Source of the DNA: Zasmidium citrigriseum
Lineage: Eukaryota; Ascomycota; Dothideomycetes; Mycosphaerellales; Mycosphaerellaceae
Assembly: GCA_002786025.1 (NCBI GenBank)
Contig: NHNW01000004.1
Coordinates: 186,001-250,000, forward strand
Direction of reading: 5' to 3'
Length of the DNA: 64,000 nt
Shown: positions 1 to 11,700 of the stretch, piece after piece
How the letters are laid out: each line of letters opens with the position of its first letter
How positions within the stretch are numbered: position 1 is the first letter of the stretch
Made by a program: the position numbers and the translations under genes
The notes under the pieces: generated by a model
Database searches by the model: none
What the model was told of the DNA's origin: nothing
The model's input: only the letters and a program-made list of their open reading frames with translations

Positions 1-123
1 GGCGAGCCCAAGAAGGAGAACACCACGCCTGAAGCGGCCACGGCCTCATCCGAGTCCAAAGACCAGCCCCAGGCAGACCAGGCAACCAACGAGAAGAAAG
101 AAACTCAGGAGGCCGCTGTATAG
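1..123 (+). CDS. 3' end of an unidentified protein gene
   Basis: The window opens inside a coding frame that runs from base 1 to a TAG at 121-123, giving 40 C-terminal residues. The tail is hydrophilic, rich in Glu, Lys, Gln, Ala and Ser, and looks disordered. Nothing in it identifies a family. The frame is judged coding because it is open from the window edge and ends 585 bp before LSM8 on the same strand. It could also be the last part of an exon whose splice site lies outside the window. Confidence 0.55.
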   Translation, partial: GEPKKENTTPEAATASSESKDQPQADQATNEKKETQEAAV

Positions 124-708
124 GATGAGCGGTAGGACAGCACCCTCCCCTACTACTTTCGACATTACACATTACATTGACGGAGTTTCCATGAAAATAC
201 TGGAGAGGGTCGACAACGATCTGGAAAGGCGTACTGAGGACATTGACACAGCGCAATCTTTGAGATGTGCAACGCATCAGCGAGTTACAGGCGGGAAAAG
301 CGACGGCGAATGGATCATGGGGTTTATTGATATGCAATGCATGAGGGAGATGTCGGCGTATGTCTCCTGCTGGCGTTTATTCGTGCTACATGAGCGACTG
401 CTCAGGAGAGGGGCTATGAACGTGGACGAGTGGATACCATGAGCAGCTATTTGTACTACTACTAGAGCTAGCTACGTGCTAGACATGGCAGCAGAAGATG
501 ACTGCCCAAAAGAGAGATAACGCAAAGCAATTGGCAGTGGTGGTGCACAGACCACCAAGCAGCCAGTCTTGTGAACTTTGAACTTCATTCCTCAGCGCGA
601 CGTGCTCCACGCAACATCTTTCCTTTCCACGAACCACCTTGACAACCTCTCCGCGCTGCCGTCTTCCTGCGATCCCTTTCAACAACACGGACTTACACGG
701 CCGACAAG
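124..708. other. intergenic, 3' flank of first gene and LSM8 promoter
   Basis: No supported gene. An open frame of 105 codons at 125-442 starts one base after the upstream stop codon, has no recognisable motif and is treated as 3' UTR. The stretch just before 709 is pyrimidine-rich, as is usual for a fungal promoter and 5' leader. Confidence 0.6.
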
Positions 709-1110
709 ATGTCGCTCAACAGCTACCTCAACAGTAAGTCCCACACAAAATCACCCCACCTCCAACTACAACAACGCCCAGCTCACAGCAATCCGGCAGA
801 AGATGAGGACCCTCACTGACACACCGCGCCCCATCTAGAGAAAGTCTGCCTGATCCTCGTCGACGGCCGCTGCATGGTCGGCAATCTCGTCTGCTGCGAC
901 CAAGTGACGAACCTCGCGCTCGAGAACTGCGTGGAGCGGATTATTCGGACCCCGGACGATGAGGAGGCTAGTGAGGAGGAGCCGAGGGGGTTGTTTATGG
1001 TGAGGGGGGATAATGTTGTTGTTTGTGGGCTTGTGGATGAGGAGGTTGATGAGAAGATTGATTGGACGAGGGTTAGGGGGAGTGAGATTGGGACGACGAA
1101 GCATGTTTGA
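709..1110 (+). CDS. LSM8: U6 snRNA-associated Sm-like protein LSm8
   Basis: Two exons, 709-733 and 839-1110, with a 105-bp GT-AG intron (734-838), encode 98 residues, the normal LSm8 size. The protein starts MSLNSYLNKKV. The Sm1 motif is seen in VCLILVDGRCMVGNLVCCDQ and the Sm2 motif in the VRGDNVVVCG stretch, the typical LSm8 form. LSm8 distinguishes the nuclear LSm2-8 ring, which binds the 3' end of U6 snRNA, from the cytoplasmic LSm1-7 decay ring. The 25-nt first exon hides the true N-terminus; the ATG inside exon 2 (position 874) would remove half of the Sm fold. The segment between the motifs is acidic and a little longer than in yeast. Confidence 0.93.
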
Positions 1111-1565
1111 GGGATGCTGCATTCATGGACCTGAATGGAGGTGAGATATGGGACTCGCGCCGTGAGTAAGAGTAAGAGCAAAAGCGACACTGCGCCGAGG
1201 GTGTGCATCAAAAGGATATGGACATCGGCGCGGAAGCTTGGGATAAGAGTATGTCGTGGCCATGCCCGCTCCCCGGGAATGCGGTATTGACAAGAGTGGA
1301 AGTACTCATCTCCCAACGCGGAAGACAGCCGACCACGAGCAATGGCTGGATAAAACACCACCACAGTACGGCCTACCTACGGATTGGATGGCGAGCTGCG
1401 ACACTGGATGGCTGTCACATCAGTGGTAGAAAGGTAGCCACTAAACGAAAGAATGCGAAGCAAATATCAAGGATCACATCAGATTTTGCTAGCCTGTAAG
1501 TCTATCATCCTTCGTCAATATGGTCCCACCAACCTCAACATAATGCTCAACGAGCCAGGAAACGT
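1111..1565. other. intergenic between convergent genes
   Basis: Shared 3' flank of LSM8 (+) and the disulfide oxidoreductase gene (-). I see no gene, RNA or repeat here. Confidence 0.6.
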
Positions 1566-2570
1566 CTACCCCCTCGCACCCTCCTCTTCGCTCTCCTCAT
1601 CCTGGCTGATCAGGAAATGCACTCCACCGCCAGCTGCAGTTCCCTGAAACATGGCTGCAGTAACCTGCCTCATCAAAATGCCATTGTCTCCAGCAGCAAG
1701 CACACCGCTCACGTTGGTCTGTCCAAAAGGCTCATTCCTCTTCAACACCTGCCCGCCAGCTCCATCATCAATGATCTCAACACCCAGCGACCTTGCAATC
1801 TCTGGCGCCACGACCTCAACATTGGGTCGATGAGCTAAGAAACCAACGGTCGTACTCGAGCCATCCTCAAACCGAATCTCCATCTCCCCGCCGAGATCCA
1901 CCAACTTCTCGATCTTCCTCTCATCGACCAAAGCACCCTTTCGCTTCGCCATCTCGAACGCCTTCTTGGTTGCTTCGTCCTTCGGATCAATCTTCCCGTT
2001 CCCAAAGATGGTCACTTTTGGACACCCCATCTGCAACATCATACCCACATTATGCCCCATCATTGCACTCTCAAACCCCAAAGTCCCCGCTGGTTTATCC
2101 TTCCGCTCGATCCCATCACAAAAGAGACACTGGTAGGTGTTATATCCCCAGTTCTCTTCATAACCTTCAACCCCCTTGGGTAGCACATCTCTAACCCCCA
2201 TAGCAAGAACAATCTTCTTTCCCCTCCAAACCACCCCTTCCTCATCCTCCACCTCAAACACATTCCCCTGCTCATCCTTTCTGGCGCGGACTACGCTCCT
2301 CTCGACGAAATGCGTCGTTCCGTATGCTTCAATTTGGGACTTTGCGATTTTGCGGATTTCAGAGGGCGGTGTGTGGTCCCGGGAGAGGATTGTGTGGGCG
2401 TGGTGGGCGCGTTCGTTGCGGAAGTTGTTGGAGGAGAAGACTGCTGTCGGGCGGGCGAGGCGGCAGAGGGCGAGGGCGGCGGAGAGGCCTGCTGGGCCGG
2501 CGCCTATTATGAGGGCGTCGAAGAGGAAGGAGGGCGTGAAATTGTGGGTGGGTTTGGTTGGTGGTGGCAT
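1566..2570 (-). CDS. GliT-like FAD-dependent thioredoxin reductase-family oxidoreductase
   Basis: A single-exon frame of 334 residues. The FAD-binding GAGPAG motif is at residues 23-28 and the second flavin motif (AAGDNG) is near the C-terminus. The redox pair is C148-L-F-C151 followed by Asp-Gly. This Cys-Leu-Phe-Cys form is typical of the fungal GliT/thioredoxin-reductase-like group rather than of housekeeping thioredoxin reductase, which has CATC. The length of about 330 residues fits the family. The pyridine-nucleotide site where GxGxxA is expected reads as GFESAMMG/GNGKID, so NADPH use is not clear from sequence. Family members oxidise or reduce small dithiols; the substrate cannot be read here. 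No biosynthetic genes lie next to it, so a role in a metabolite cluster is not supported locally. Confidence 0.85.
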   Translation of the reverse strand: MPPPTKPTHNFTPSFLFDALIIGAGPAGLSAALALCRLARPTAVFSSNNFRNERAHHAHTILSRDHTPPSEIRKIAKSQIEAYGTTHFVERSVVRARKDEQGNVFEVEDEEGVVWRGKKIVLAMGVRDVLPKGVEGYEENWGYNTYQCLFCDGIERKDKPAGTLGFESAMMGHNVGMMLQMGCPKVTIFGNGKIDPKDEATKKAFEMAKRKGALVDERKIEKLVDLGGEMEIRFEDGSSTTVGFLAHRPNVEVVAPEIARSLGVEIIDDGAGGQVLKRNEPFGQTNVSGVLAAGDNGILMRQVTAAMFQGTAAGGGVHFLISQDEESEEEGARG

Positions 2571-4053
2571 TGCAGTTGGGCTTGGTATGTTGGTATGATA
2601 TGCGAATGGGTGCTCTTTCGTCTGTTCACAGTGTTGAATGCTTTTATTAAAGGTCTATATACTCGATCTAATGAACTTGCTCGTTCGATTTCTTTGTTGT
2701 TTTGTCTCCATCGTCTAGAAAATGTCCAGCGCAGTGAATGTTCGGCGACCAATCAAAACGCTTCAAAAGTCTCCGAGAGACGAAAGCGACTTTCACATGC
2801 GAAGGTGCTGGGAGGAAAGTCTCCAGTCTGTACGCGTATAAGGCGGACATAATGGAGATACATTCGTTTGCTTCGAATCGTTTCTGCTGGCAAATTCGCT
2901 CGTGGTTCGAGAGTAGAGGCGTTCATGTCGTACACAAGCTAGCCTTGGCATCAATCATGAGATGCCCTTGTGTAGGACAGCATTGAGGTTGTGGAAGACG
3001 AGACGGCTGTCGGCATTCTCGCAAAGGCTCGTCAGTCTCAAACTGTCCTGTTGTAATCAGACGTTCACAGAGTCAGTAGTCTGCAAAGAGAGTATTTGCA
3101 TGAGACGATGGCTTTGAGCCAAAGCCAGACAGAAGTCGCACGCTTCACCACATCGTGGCGTCGCAACAACCAAAACCGAACATGGCGTTCCTCAACTCGC
3201 CCGCATCTGTCAGGCAGGCTGCCGACATGAGTATCGCTCGGGTGATACATCGACTGCCACGAAGAAGTTGTGCAAGCCACTTGGCTGCCGAGGGGCGTGA
3301 ACTGTGCACAAGAGGCTCGTGTTGCGAAACAGGCCAGTCCTGGCCAAATAACGCGTTGCTGAAATTCAGGTTCCTACGCTGAGATATGACATCCTGGCTG
3401 TGTTATCAAACCTTGGGGTCCAGCTGTCATGTCGCCAGAGCAGGGACGATTTGGTGAAGGTGAACTCTTTGTGCGGTCTGGAACTGGCTGTTGTCTTGCG
3501 AAGCGGCAGAGTCAGTGGTCGCCGAGGAGCAAAAGCTAAGACGGCCTGGGCGGCGCGCTAACACGTGAGCGGAGCCCAAGAGTGATCTGTTCGCGGAAAA
3601 CGGGCGTGAAGTGCGGAGAGGCAGTGAGCACATGATGCGCCTCGACCGTTGGCCGAAGGGAAAGAGTAGAGACGTCGAACGAAGGAACAATACCACCCCT
3701 GCTGCTATTCTGTTCATTATTCTGAATCCCACTGTCTCATCAACCCTCCCTGTCGCTCGCATCCCAAGGCTCCCCCTTCGTATTCTCATCGCGCCTCCTC
3801 CGGTTCGACAAGGAACTCGGCACATGCAGGGGACGCATCCTGGGCCTTGAATACCAGAGCTCCGAGCCTACCCACGAACGACAAGACCTCTCACTCCATT
3901 CTGCATCACGAGATCGCCACCAACACTCTCTTCTTGACATCAATCTTCCATTCTCTCTTCGTATTGTAACGACCATTCGATTCCGTTAACGGCCACACGA
4001 ACCAACGACTCTATTCCTTTCATTTTGTACAAGCTATACCGTCCTCGCCCACC
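2571..4053. other. intergenic, no gene seen
   Basis: About 1.5 kb between divergent genes (GliT-like on minus, glutaredoxin on plus). Open frames here (for example 3427-3825 minus) are short, rich in Arg and Ser, and match nothing I know. The last 200 bp are rich in CT runs and look like a fungal promoter and leader for the glutaredoxin gene. Confidence 0.55.
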
Positions 4054-5026
4054 ATGCCTTCGAGCAGGCAATACCGGGTCATTGGCATGGTCGCGCTGCT
4101 CACCCTTCTCGTTCTGTACTACGTAACGAACGGCGAGCGCCTGACGCACGAGAACGAATTCTACAAAAAGACCGTCGCGGCGATCGACAGCAGGAAGAAC
4201 GCCGAGGCGCTGCAGGAGATCATCGAAGAGGAGAAAGCGAGATTAGAAAGGGTGGAGCGATTGCAGAAAGAGCACGAGGCTGCGATGGCGACGGCGAGCA
4301 CAGAAGCTGTCGGCGCGGCGACGGAGGATGCACATGTTGGGCCGAAGCCTGAGAAGCAGAAGCCAATTGTGGAGGATGCGAAGAAGGAGTCTGGTGGGGA
4401 GAAGAGTGTTGCTGGGAGAAAGAAGATGAAGGATGGGAAGGTTGTGGATGATAAGCCTGCTTCAGACAAGGACGATGGTGTTGCGAAAGTCGGGAATGTC
4501 GAGCCAAAGACTACGAGCGCAGCGAAGGGCGAAGAAGACGGCGACGAAGAATCGGAACGAGAACATCAAATCGAGCTCGAACTCAACAGCATCCTGAAGA
4601 AGGGGCCCATAATCATCTTCTCGAAGACATATTGCCCCTTTAGCAAGAAGGCAAAAGTAAGCCCATCCACCACCATTGCTCATCTGAACCATCCACTGAC
4701 CGAAATCACAGCACATCCTCCTCGACCTCTACTCCATCTCCCCACCCCCCTACGTCGTCGAACTCGACGAACACTCCCTAGGCTCCGGCCTACAAGACGC
4801 CCTCCAAAAATCCACCGGCCGCCGCACAGTCCCCAACGTGCTCATCAACGGCAAATCCATCGGCGGCGGCGACGACGTCCAAGAACTGCACCGCGACGAC
4901 CGTCTAATCGAGACCGTCAAAGCCATGGGCGGGAAACGCATCATGGAAATCTCACGGAAGCAATCCAACGAACAAGGGAGTGGCAGTGGGAATGCCGGGA
5001 GGGCAGAGGTGAAATTCAAGGCCTAG
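4054..5026 (+). CDS. membrane-anchored monothiol glutaredoxin (Grx6/Grx7-like)
   Basis: Exons 4054-4656 and 4712-5026 with a 55-bp phase-0 intron encode 305 residues. After a short basic N-terminus, residues about 9-25 (IGMVALLTLLVLYYV) form one hydrophobic anchor. Next comes a Lys/Glu-rich, coiled-coil-like and probably disordered stalk up to about residue 175, then a glutaredoxin domain. The active site is TYCPFS with C194, so it is monothiol (Ser in place of the second Cys). TVPNVLING and IGGGDD are the usual cis-Pro and glutathione-binding motifs. In yeast, Grx6 and Grx7 have this layout and work in the ER/Golgi lumen as glutathione-dependent oxidoreductases, and Grx6 binds an Fe-S cluster. 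Same location and role are inferred. The intron lies 7 codons after the active-site Cys, so exon 1 alone gives a truncated fold. The stalk is longer than in yeast. Confidence 0.88.
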
Positions 5027-5684
5027 AAGCCCAAGCTCAAGTATTGCCTCTCTCTGGCGAGGATTGAGGGGGTTAAGGTCAAGGCTTGTTTGCATGTCAG
5101 TCTTCCGGCGTATACGCCCAAGGGGTCGGTTTTGAGACGCGGACTCGTGAGGTTGGAGGTGTTGCTCATGGGTGTCGTGTGCTCGGCTCTTTGGGTGCTG
5201 TGGCTCATGCAGTGGAATCGCATTGTTATGGGGTTGATTGCGCTCGGCTTTCCCAGCGTGCTATGAGCATGTGGATGTGTGTCAACGGGGAGTCGGTTCG
5301 GTCGGTAATGTTGAATGATACCCAAAAACTTTTGAAGATGTAATGGCCGGCCAGTGTAATTTTCGAGAGAAGGGAAAGGAAGACGATTGGGTTAGTGTCT
5401 GTGATCATGAAATGTGCATAGCACTGTCACGCAGAGCAAATGACATGAAGCTCTTCTTACTTCCATTTCCATGTTCTTGCAGTGGCGAATACTGTACGAT
5501 TCGTAGAGCTCAGAACTTCATTTCACTGAGGCTATCTGCCAAATGCTCCCCTTTTCCGCTCGAAAAGAGTTTCAGGCCAGCCGTTTCCCACAGCTCGCCC
5601 CGCCCAGTAGTAGTCTCTCTCTCGTACGCCGGCCATGTAGGTGAAAACGAAAAGCGCTGCAACTTATTTCTCGTCCGAGGTACC
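5027..5684. other. intergenic between convergent genes
   Basis: Shared 3' flank of the glutaredoxin gene (+) and RPL9 (-). I found no convincing gene, RNA or repeat. Confidence 0.55.
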
Positions 5685-6458
5685 CTATTCCTCGACGATG
5701 TTGCCGCGCTCGCTAACGTACAGACCGTCCAAGAACTTCCGGATATCCTTGTTCCGCACTCGGCAGATCTGCTGGATGTCTGCCGCCGACTGTGATACGG
5801 CCTCGAGGGAGTTGCCGGTGAGCTGGAGCTCGTCCTTGACGTTCTTGGATGCCTCGACGTCGACGCCGGCTTGCATGACGACCTTGCGCACGATCTTCTC
5901 GCCCAGGAAGTTTCTATCCATCATCAATCAGTATGCCATTCCCAAACCAAAATTTCCTCATAGATGATCTTTTACTGACCGGATCTCAACCTCCCATAGA
6001 CCAGTCTCGCCGTTCTTGTCCAGGTTCACGTTGATGGGGAAATGGGCGTAGACGTATCGCATCTTGTACTTGTAGCCCTTGGTGACGCCGATGATCATGT
6101 TGTTAATGAGCGAGCGGACGGTTCGGAGAGTGGCGACGTTCTTGCGCGAGCCGTGGTGCATCTCGATGTTGATGACATTGGGCTTGGGGGTCGAGAATGC
6201 GACTGCGATGTGGCCCAGGTCCTTGGTGAGCTTGCCACGGGGGCCCTCGACGGTGATCTGGCGGGTCTTGATGTGGACCTTGACTGTTGGGCAGTGTCGT
6301 TAGTACCATGTTCTTCTCTTTTCGTGTTCATCCTCTTTCCAGGCACATGTCTTGAAGACACTGCATGCACCTTCCGTGCCTCCATTTTGCGATATCTCGG
6401 GGCCGTACGTACCGCCCTCTGGGACCTCCAGCGATTCCTGGGAGTAGATGTACCGCAT
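5685..6458 (-). CDS. RPL9: 60S ribosomal protein L9 (uL6)
   Basis: Three exons on the minus strand (6413-6458, 5980-6283, 5685-5913) encode 192 residues, the normal length for eukaryotic uL6. The start MRYI and the first-exon end VPEGV agree with the family. Signature blocks include [38 protein letters not shown] and the C-terminal [17 protein letters not shown]. uL6 sits near the sarcin-ricin loop and the P-stalk base of the large subunit. Both introns are GT-AG; the second splits the Arg codon of EIRNFLG. The first exon is only 46 nt, as is common in ribosomal protein genes. The 5' flank leads to the 3' end of VMA13 on the same strand. Confidence 0.96.
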
Positions 6459-6809
6459 GGTGGGCGAGTGTCGTGGGTGTGTCGGCGGTGTTGTGCGGCG
6501 AGCTCGTCGTCTGAGGTCGAAGTTCTGGAGATTTCGTCGGAGTGTGAAGGCAGTCTCGATGCTTGGCATGGCAGTCAAGCCAATCGGCTCCTTCCCTTGC
6601 TCGGAACTACCCGCGCAAATGCACCGAATCGCACCTTCTCATCGAGCACAACCAACAATCGTGTTCAGCGAAGTGGAATATTATTTCATGAATTGCTCAC
6701 TTTGCAACTGACTGACGCTTTCAGATGAATCGCATGAATCATTGCTAAGTTATACAACTTCATGCTATTTTCATACCCTGAATACAAATCCCGTCTCCCA
6801 TTACAGTGT
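6459..6809. other. intergenic: RPL9 promoter and VMA13 3' flank
   Basis: A 351-bp gap between two minus-strand genes. It must hold the RPL9 promoter. No classical box could be assigned with confidence. Confidence 0.5.
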
Positions 6810-8314
6810 CTATTGATCAAAGCTATACCTCAGCCATTCGCCCACAGCCCTCAGACTCTCCCATCGTACAGTCTCGTTCTCATCCTGCATCAACGCCATT
6901 ACTCGAGCCTTCAAGCCCATCTTCTCCAGCTGCTGCCGCTTCTCAGGGCACTCCTTCACCAGAAACGCCACATCATTGCATCCAATCGCCAACACCTGCT
7001 TGTCGTTCGCCCAGTCTTTGCTGAGAATGTTGGCAAGTTGCTTACACAACGCGCCCTTCTCCTCTTCGACGATGCGCTGCGCATTCTCTCTCCAGAAGGC
7101 TTGGTTCTTGTGCGGCGGCGACCAGCGCAGATGGCCTGAGTTGACTTCTGCGGCGTATTCGTCAAACGTCGTCTGAGTCTTGGTATACTCATCGACCATG
7201 GTTGTGAGACTCTCAAGATCTTCCAGCAGATCCTGGTCTGTGAGGTGTCGAGTCTTGAGGTTGGTCAGGATTGAGGGTAGTTTGGCTGGTAAAGCTGCAG
7301 GCATGAGAGTCGCTTTGTTGGATGAAAGTAGATTGTTCAACGTTCCGAGTAGCAGTCGCGTCGTCTTCTCCTTGGGCGAAACTCGAAGTAGTTGTGTGTA
7401 AAGTGGAATGATGTCGTGCTCTTCGTCAAGACCCTTGCCCACGAGATGACCTTCGAAAGACAGCTGCCACATAACCATCAGGACGTGGTAGAGCAACTGC
7501 AATCCGACTCCACTGATTTTGATGCTGGCATCTGCCATACTCCGTATGCTTGATCCCGTAGAGTTGCCATTGTATGCCGTGCTGTCTGTGTCCTTGCCGC
7601 CAGTCGCGCTTCGCAAGACATCAATGAGTGGGCCCAATGTCTCTTTCCTCTGTTTCCAGAATTGATGTCTCGATTTCGATGTTCGAAGGAGCGCACTGTA
7701 CTCTTGCACTGCAATATCTTGGAGATTCGAATCCGAGGTCTTTGCGAGCTCAGCAATGTAAGAGTATAGCTTGGGTAGGGCTTCATCGATCTCTTGGGTC
7801 GACTTAGGTTGGGCAATGAGAGCGTGCGAGAGCATTGATGACAGGACTGAGGATGTGAGGAGTGGTATCGGATCTTCTGGGTTGTTGGACTGCTTCAGGA
7901 GTGGTAGGAAGGGCTTGTAGGGGTGCATGTGCTTGATGAGGGACTCAGTGAGAGCTGGGATGTCTGCGATTTCATTAGACATTGAACTATTAGGTGTGCT
8001 CTCGTGCAATTCTTACCATCTATGAGATCGCCCATCAACACCAGCATGTACTGCAAGATATCTGTCCGCTTCGCTGCGCTTTCGAATATGCTCTTCGCTC
8101 CTTGGGCATTGCCAAGTAGCAAGTCTGTGTAGGTCTGGACATCGCCCTCGATAGTCGCCTTGCGCTGCTCTTTGCGGACTTTGTCTATCGCCTTGATCTT
8201 CTTCAGGTCCTCATCGGTGATGGTCTTTGCTCGCACAGCTCCCTCCCATGAGATGGGCCGTGCTCGAATGTTGTTTTGCAGCGAGACAATGTACGCCGGC
8301 GGATCGATCGACAT
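6810..8314 (-). CDS. VMA13: V-type proton ATPase subunit H
   Basis: Two exons, 8017-8314 and 6810-7963, with a 53-bp intron, encode 483 residues (yeast Vma13 has 478). The N-terminal part is helical and HEAT-like, starting MSIDPPAYIVSLQNNIRARP. The C-terminal domain carries the subunit-H hallmark LRWSPPHKNQAFWRENA, followed by a helical repeat ending in VRWESLRAVGEWL. Subunit H bridges the V1 and Vo sectors and is needed for activity of the assembled pump and for silencing free V1; it acts on the cytosolic face of vacuoles and endosomes. The intron splits an Asp codon (GDLID-DIPAL); ignoring it would put a false start at an internal methionine. The gene is transcribed divergently from the SCAP-like gene, 395 bp away. 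Confidence 0.93.
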
Positions 8315-8709
8315 TCTGGGTGTTGCAGAGGTCTCGTAGCCTCACTGGAGCTTCTGCTGAGCTTTGAATCGGAGGAAGGGTGGTGAAGGTGAGTGTCGAG
8401 AGGGAATGAAGCTGGGGGACACCTGACGTACATGCAGTTCTTTGGCGGCGCATGTGCTTGGGGCTGTGGCTGGAGCTTTCACTCGAACTTCGGCGCGAAC
8501 CGACGGGCATCAGACATCAGTCCATTCTGCACGGACTGTCATCAGCAAAACATGTTCTCACAGGAGATCGTGTCCTTCAGATCTCGTCCTCAAATTCCCA
8601 CCCGGATCTCTCGGCGACATCGAGACCTTCCAGGCCACTGTTCCTGCCATGGGCTGACCTGAAAGCGACCCACTCCTAGAGAAAGACATCCAAGTCACTC
8701 TTTGCATAC
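8315..8709. promoter_or_regulatory. divergent promoter region, VMA13 / SCAP-like gene
   Basis: A 395-bp gap between two start codons pointing apart. It must hold promoters for both genes. I could not identify a sterol-response element or other defined site by eye. Confidence 0.5.
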
Positions 8710-11700
8710 ATGCCCTGCAAGATCACCGGTGCCATCGTCCTGATGCTTTGGTATCTGCTCTCGCCCATTCGAGGCACTTCGCAGCCTCCTCGACTCTCAG
8801 CCAACCATCCGATCCGGAGGTCCTTCTACCGTCATGGAAAAATCACTGCTCAGCACTGGCTGGTGGCCATGCTGGTATCAGTGGCAATTGCTATGGGCTT
8901 CTCTTACCCGACCATCTTCTTGAGCGAGAACCCGACAGCTGGGTTGGCGGCATATCCTCATACCTTCTGGACGAGTGCAAAGCCGATTGATAATGCCAGC
9001 ACCACTGTTGACGTGGAAATGCGCCAGATTTGGGTTCATGGTTCTTACATGAATGCTCTGGACAAGGACGTTCTCAAGCGAGCCTTGGCCGTTCAACAGA
9101 GCCTGGTGGGCGATGAGAAATTGAGCAATGTTTTTCCTGGCCTGAGCGACAAGCTTCGATCAGGCTCCTTACAGTGGGGATATCACTCTCCTTTGATGTA
9201 CTGGAACAACTCGGAGGTCACGATTGATGCCGACACGGATGTACTCAGGACTATCAACGATCAAGTGCATGCATACTCGTCGCTCAATGTTGCCCTTCGG
9301 CCTGCCTCAGTCTTTGCTGGGAAGAAGTTCGAAAGACGACGTCTGCTGGCAGCAGATGCACTTGTCATTACCCTGATGAATAAGGCCACCGACATTGCTG
9401 GAAATACATGGCAGCAGAACATGCAGTCTCTCACTTTGGCCGATGGCGCCTGCGCCAATTGCACTCTTTTCCCACACGATGGACACATCACACGACAGAG
9501 AGTCTACGAATTCAGCTTCACCCCTTTGAGCATCTCGGAGCATCTTGCACTCACATTCGCATATAGCTGTATGGCTCTTTACGTTCTTTTGAGTCTGCGA
9601 AGGATGAAAGCGTTCCACAGCCGCTTTGGACTGGTGGTGACCGCTATCACGCAGATGACTTGCTCCATTCTTGCCAGTTTCACGATATGTGGCATACTCA
9701 AGATCAATTTGTCGATGGTACCTCAGAATGCGTACCCATTTGTGGTCCTGGTCCTCGGCGTGGAGAACATGTTCAGACTGATCAACGCTGTCTTGGCCTA
9801 CCCCCCAACAATGGCGACTGAGCTCAGGATAGCGAATGCACTGGGTGAAGTTGGGCCAATATCCGTGGCTGCAGCTGCGCAAAATCTCACGATCCTCGCA
9901 TTACTCTCCACGGTTGTTTCGCCTGGCGTCGCTGCCTTCTGCGCCTTTGCAGCAATTGCCACCCTGTTTGATGTCTTCTTCCTGCTGACGTTCTTCGTGG
10001 CCGTGTTGAACGTGGACATCAGAAGATTGGAGCTTCAAGATGCTCTTTCGGCCAGACACAACCAGCCACGCCACAGAAAACGCCAGTCGCCAGTCCACCA
10101 CACGTGGTTCGATGCGCTTGTTCAAGGTCGACTACCGTTCTCCACGCGAATGGCTGGGACAGCGGTCACGACGGCCTTCATTCTATCGCTGAACTACCAC
10201 TTCTTCGAGCACAAGGAGAAAGCGACCAGCCTTCGTCACTTACTGGATCTCGTGAGAGGCGGTCCTCCAAACATAGGAGACGTCGAGACCTTTGCACCAC
10301 CTCCTATGAATGCCTCATTGACACCAGGCGAGTGGATGCGAATGCAAGACTTCGACACGGCAAAGGAAGTGATGCGACTGGCCAAGCCCGGTGCGGATAG
10401 CTTCGTGGTTCGCGTCTTCGCGCCTCTCGTCGTTGTGCTGGGTGGCTCTGATCGCACTGGCGTTGCCCGCTCCGGAGAAGCATGGGCTCATGCGCTGCGC
10501 AGCTTTGCGATACACCACTTTTATCCGGTCGCCGTTGCCATTGTATTTGCGGTGGCATTTGTGGCGGTCTTGATGAACTTCCTCCTATACAACGAAGCTG
10601 GCGATGAAGACAACGACATTGCCCTCAATCAAACGGAAGATCGCCTGGTGGTGCATACTGTGGGCTTGCCACACAAGCTCGACATTGTCAAGATGGCCAG
10701 CAACGATAGCGGACACTTTGTGACAGTGTCTCTTGATCGCACAATCGCGGTGTCAATGGCTGATCGGGCAAGCCAGGCACATCATACTGTCGCGATACCT
10801 ACGAAAGTTCTGAACAGCATCACTTGGCCTATCCATCACCTCGCAATCGACGATACAGGAGACTGGATTGCGTGCCATTGTGCCGGCGATAACATTCTCG
10901 CGTACAATTGTTCGACAGGCTCGTTTGTCCCCAACCTTGTACAGTATCCTGATGATCATCCGGCTGTGCTCTTCACGTTTGTGTCTCTGCCGACTGCAGC
11001 CGGACACAAGCCCTACTTCATCGTCCTGACATCTGGAGGGCGGCTGGCTATGAGCTGTCTCGATGACGGCAAATCTGCTGGTGCTGATCTCTCCACAATG
11101 CCACTCCTGGGAGCCACAATTGCAGACACCAGCCAGGGACGTCAATTACTCATTGTCACTGAAGAAGCTCAAGTCATCTCTTATGGCTGGACGGGTGAAG
11201 GCTGGAATCAGTCCATCTCACACAAGCTGGACGTGGAAACGACCTTTGGGAGACTGCTTGGCCCTGTCACCCTCCAGCTATACTCTGATTTCGACACAGA
11301 GCTTGTGGTCGTGAAGACCGCAGGCAGGGCGATCTTCCTGAGCAGCACGTCTCTCACTCAAGTTGCCAGCCTTGAACTACCGCAAGTTGGCGGGCACGTA
11401 GATGAAGTCTTGATCGGCGCTTCCCGCAAATGTCCAGCATGTTCAGGCATTGCATTACGAAGCATTGCTGCTTGGGCTACGGGAAGCGGCAAGAGTGACC
11501 GCGTGGTGACTACGTGGTCTGTCGACAACGATGAGGGCTGCTTCTGCTTGGCACAAGGCTCCTCGGTGTGCTTAACCTTCGACAGCACTTTGAAGGAATC
11601 GTACACAGTCGATCATCCTGATGCCTGGAGTGTCGTCAAGTCCCAAACCATCTTGGGCATGAGAAGGCGCAGGCAGCAGGTATCTGGAAGGCCCGAAAGT

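Noticed and set aside
125..442. 105-codon open frame after the first gene
   Set aside because: It begins one base after a stop codon, has no motif and sits where a 3' UTR is expected.
2176..2852. Plus-strand frames over the GliT-like gene
   Set aside because: They are shadows of the minus-strand coding sequence, with Gly/Arg-rich composition.
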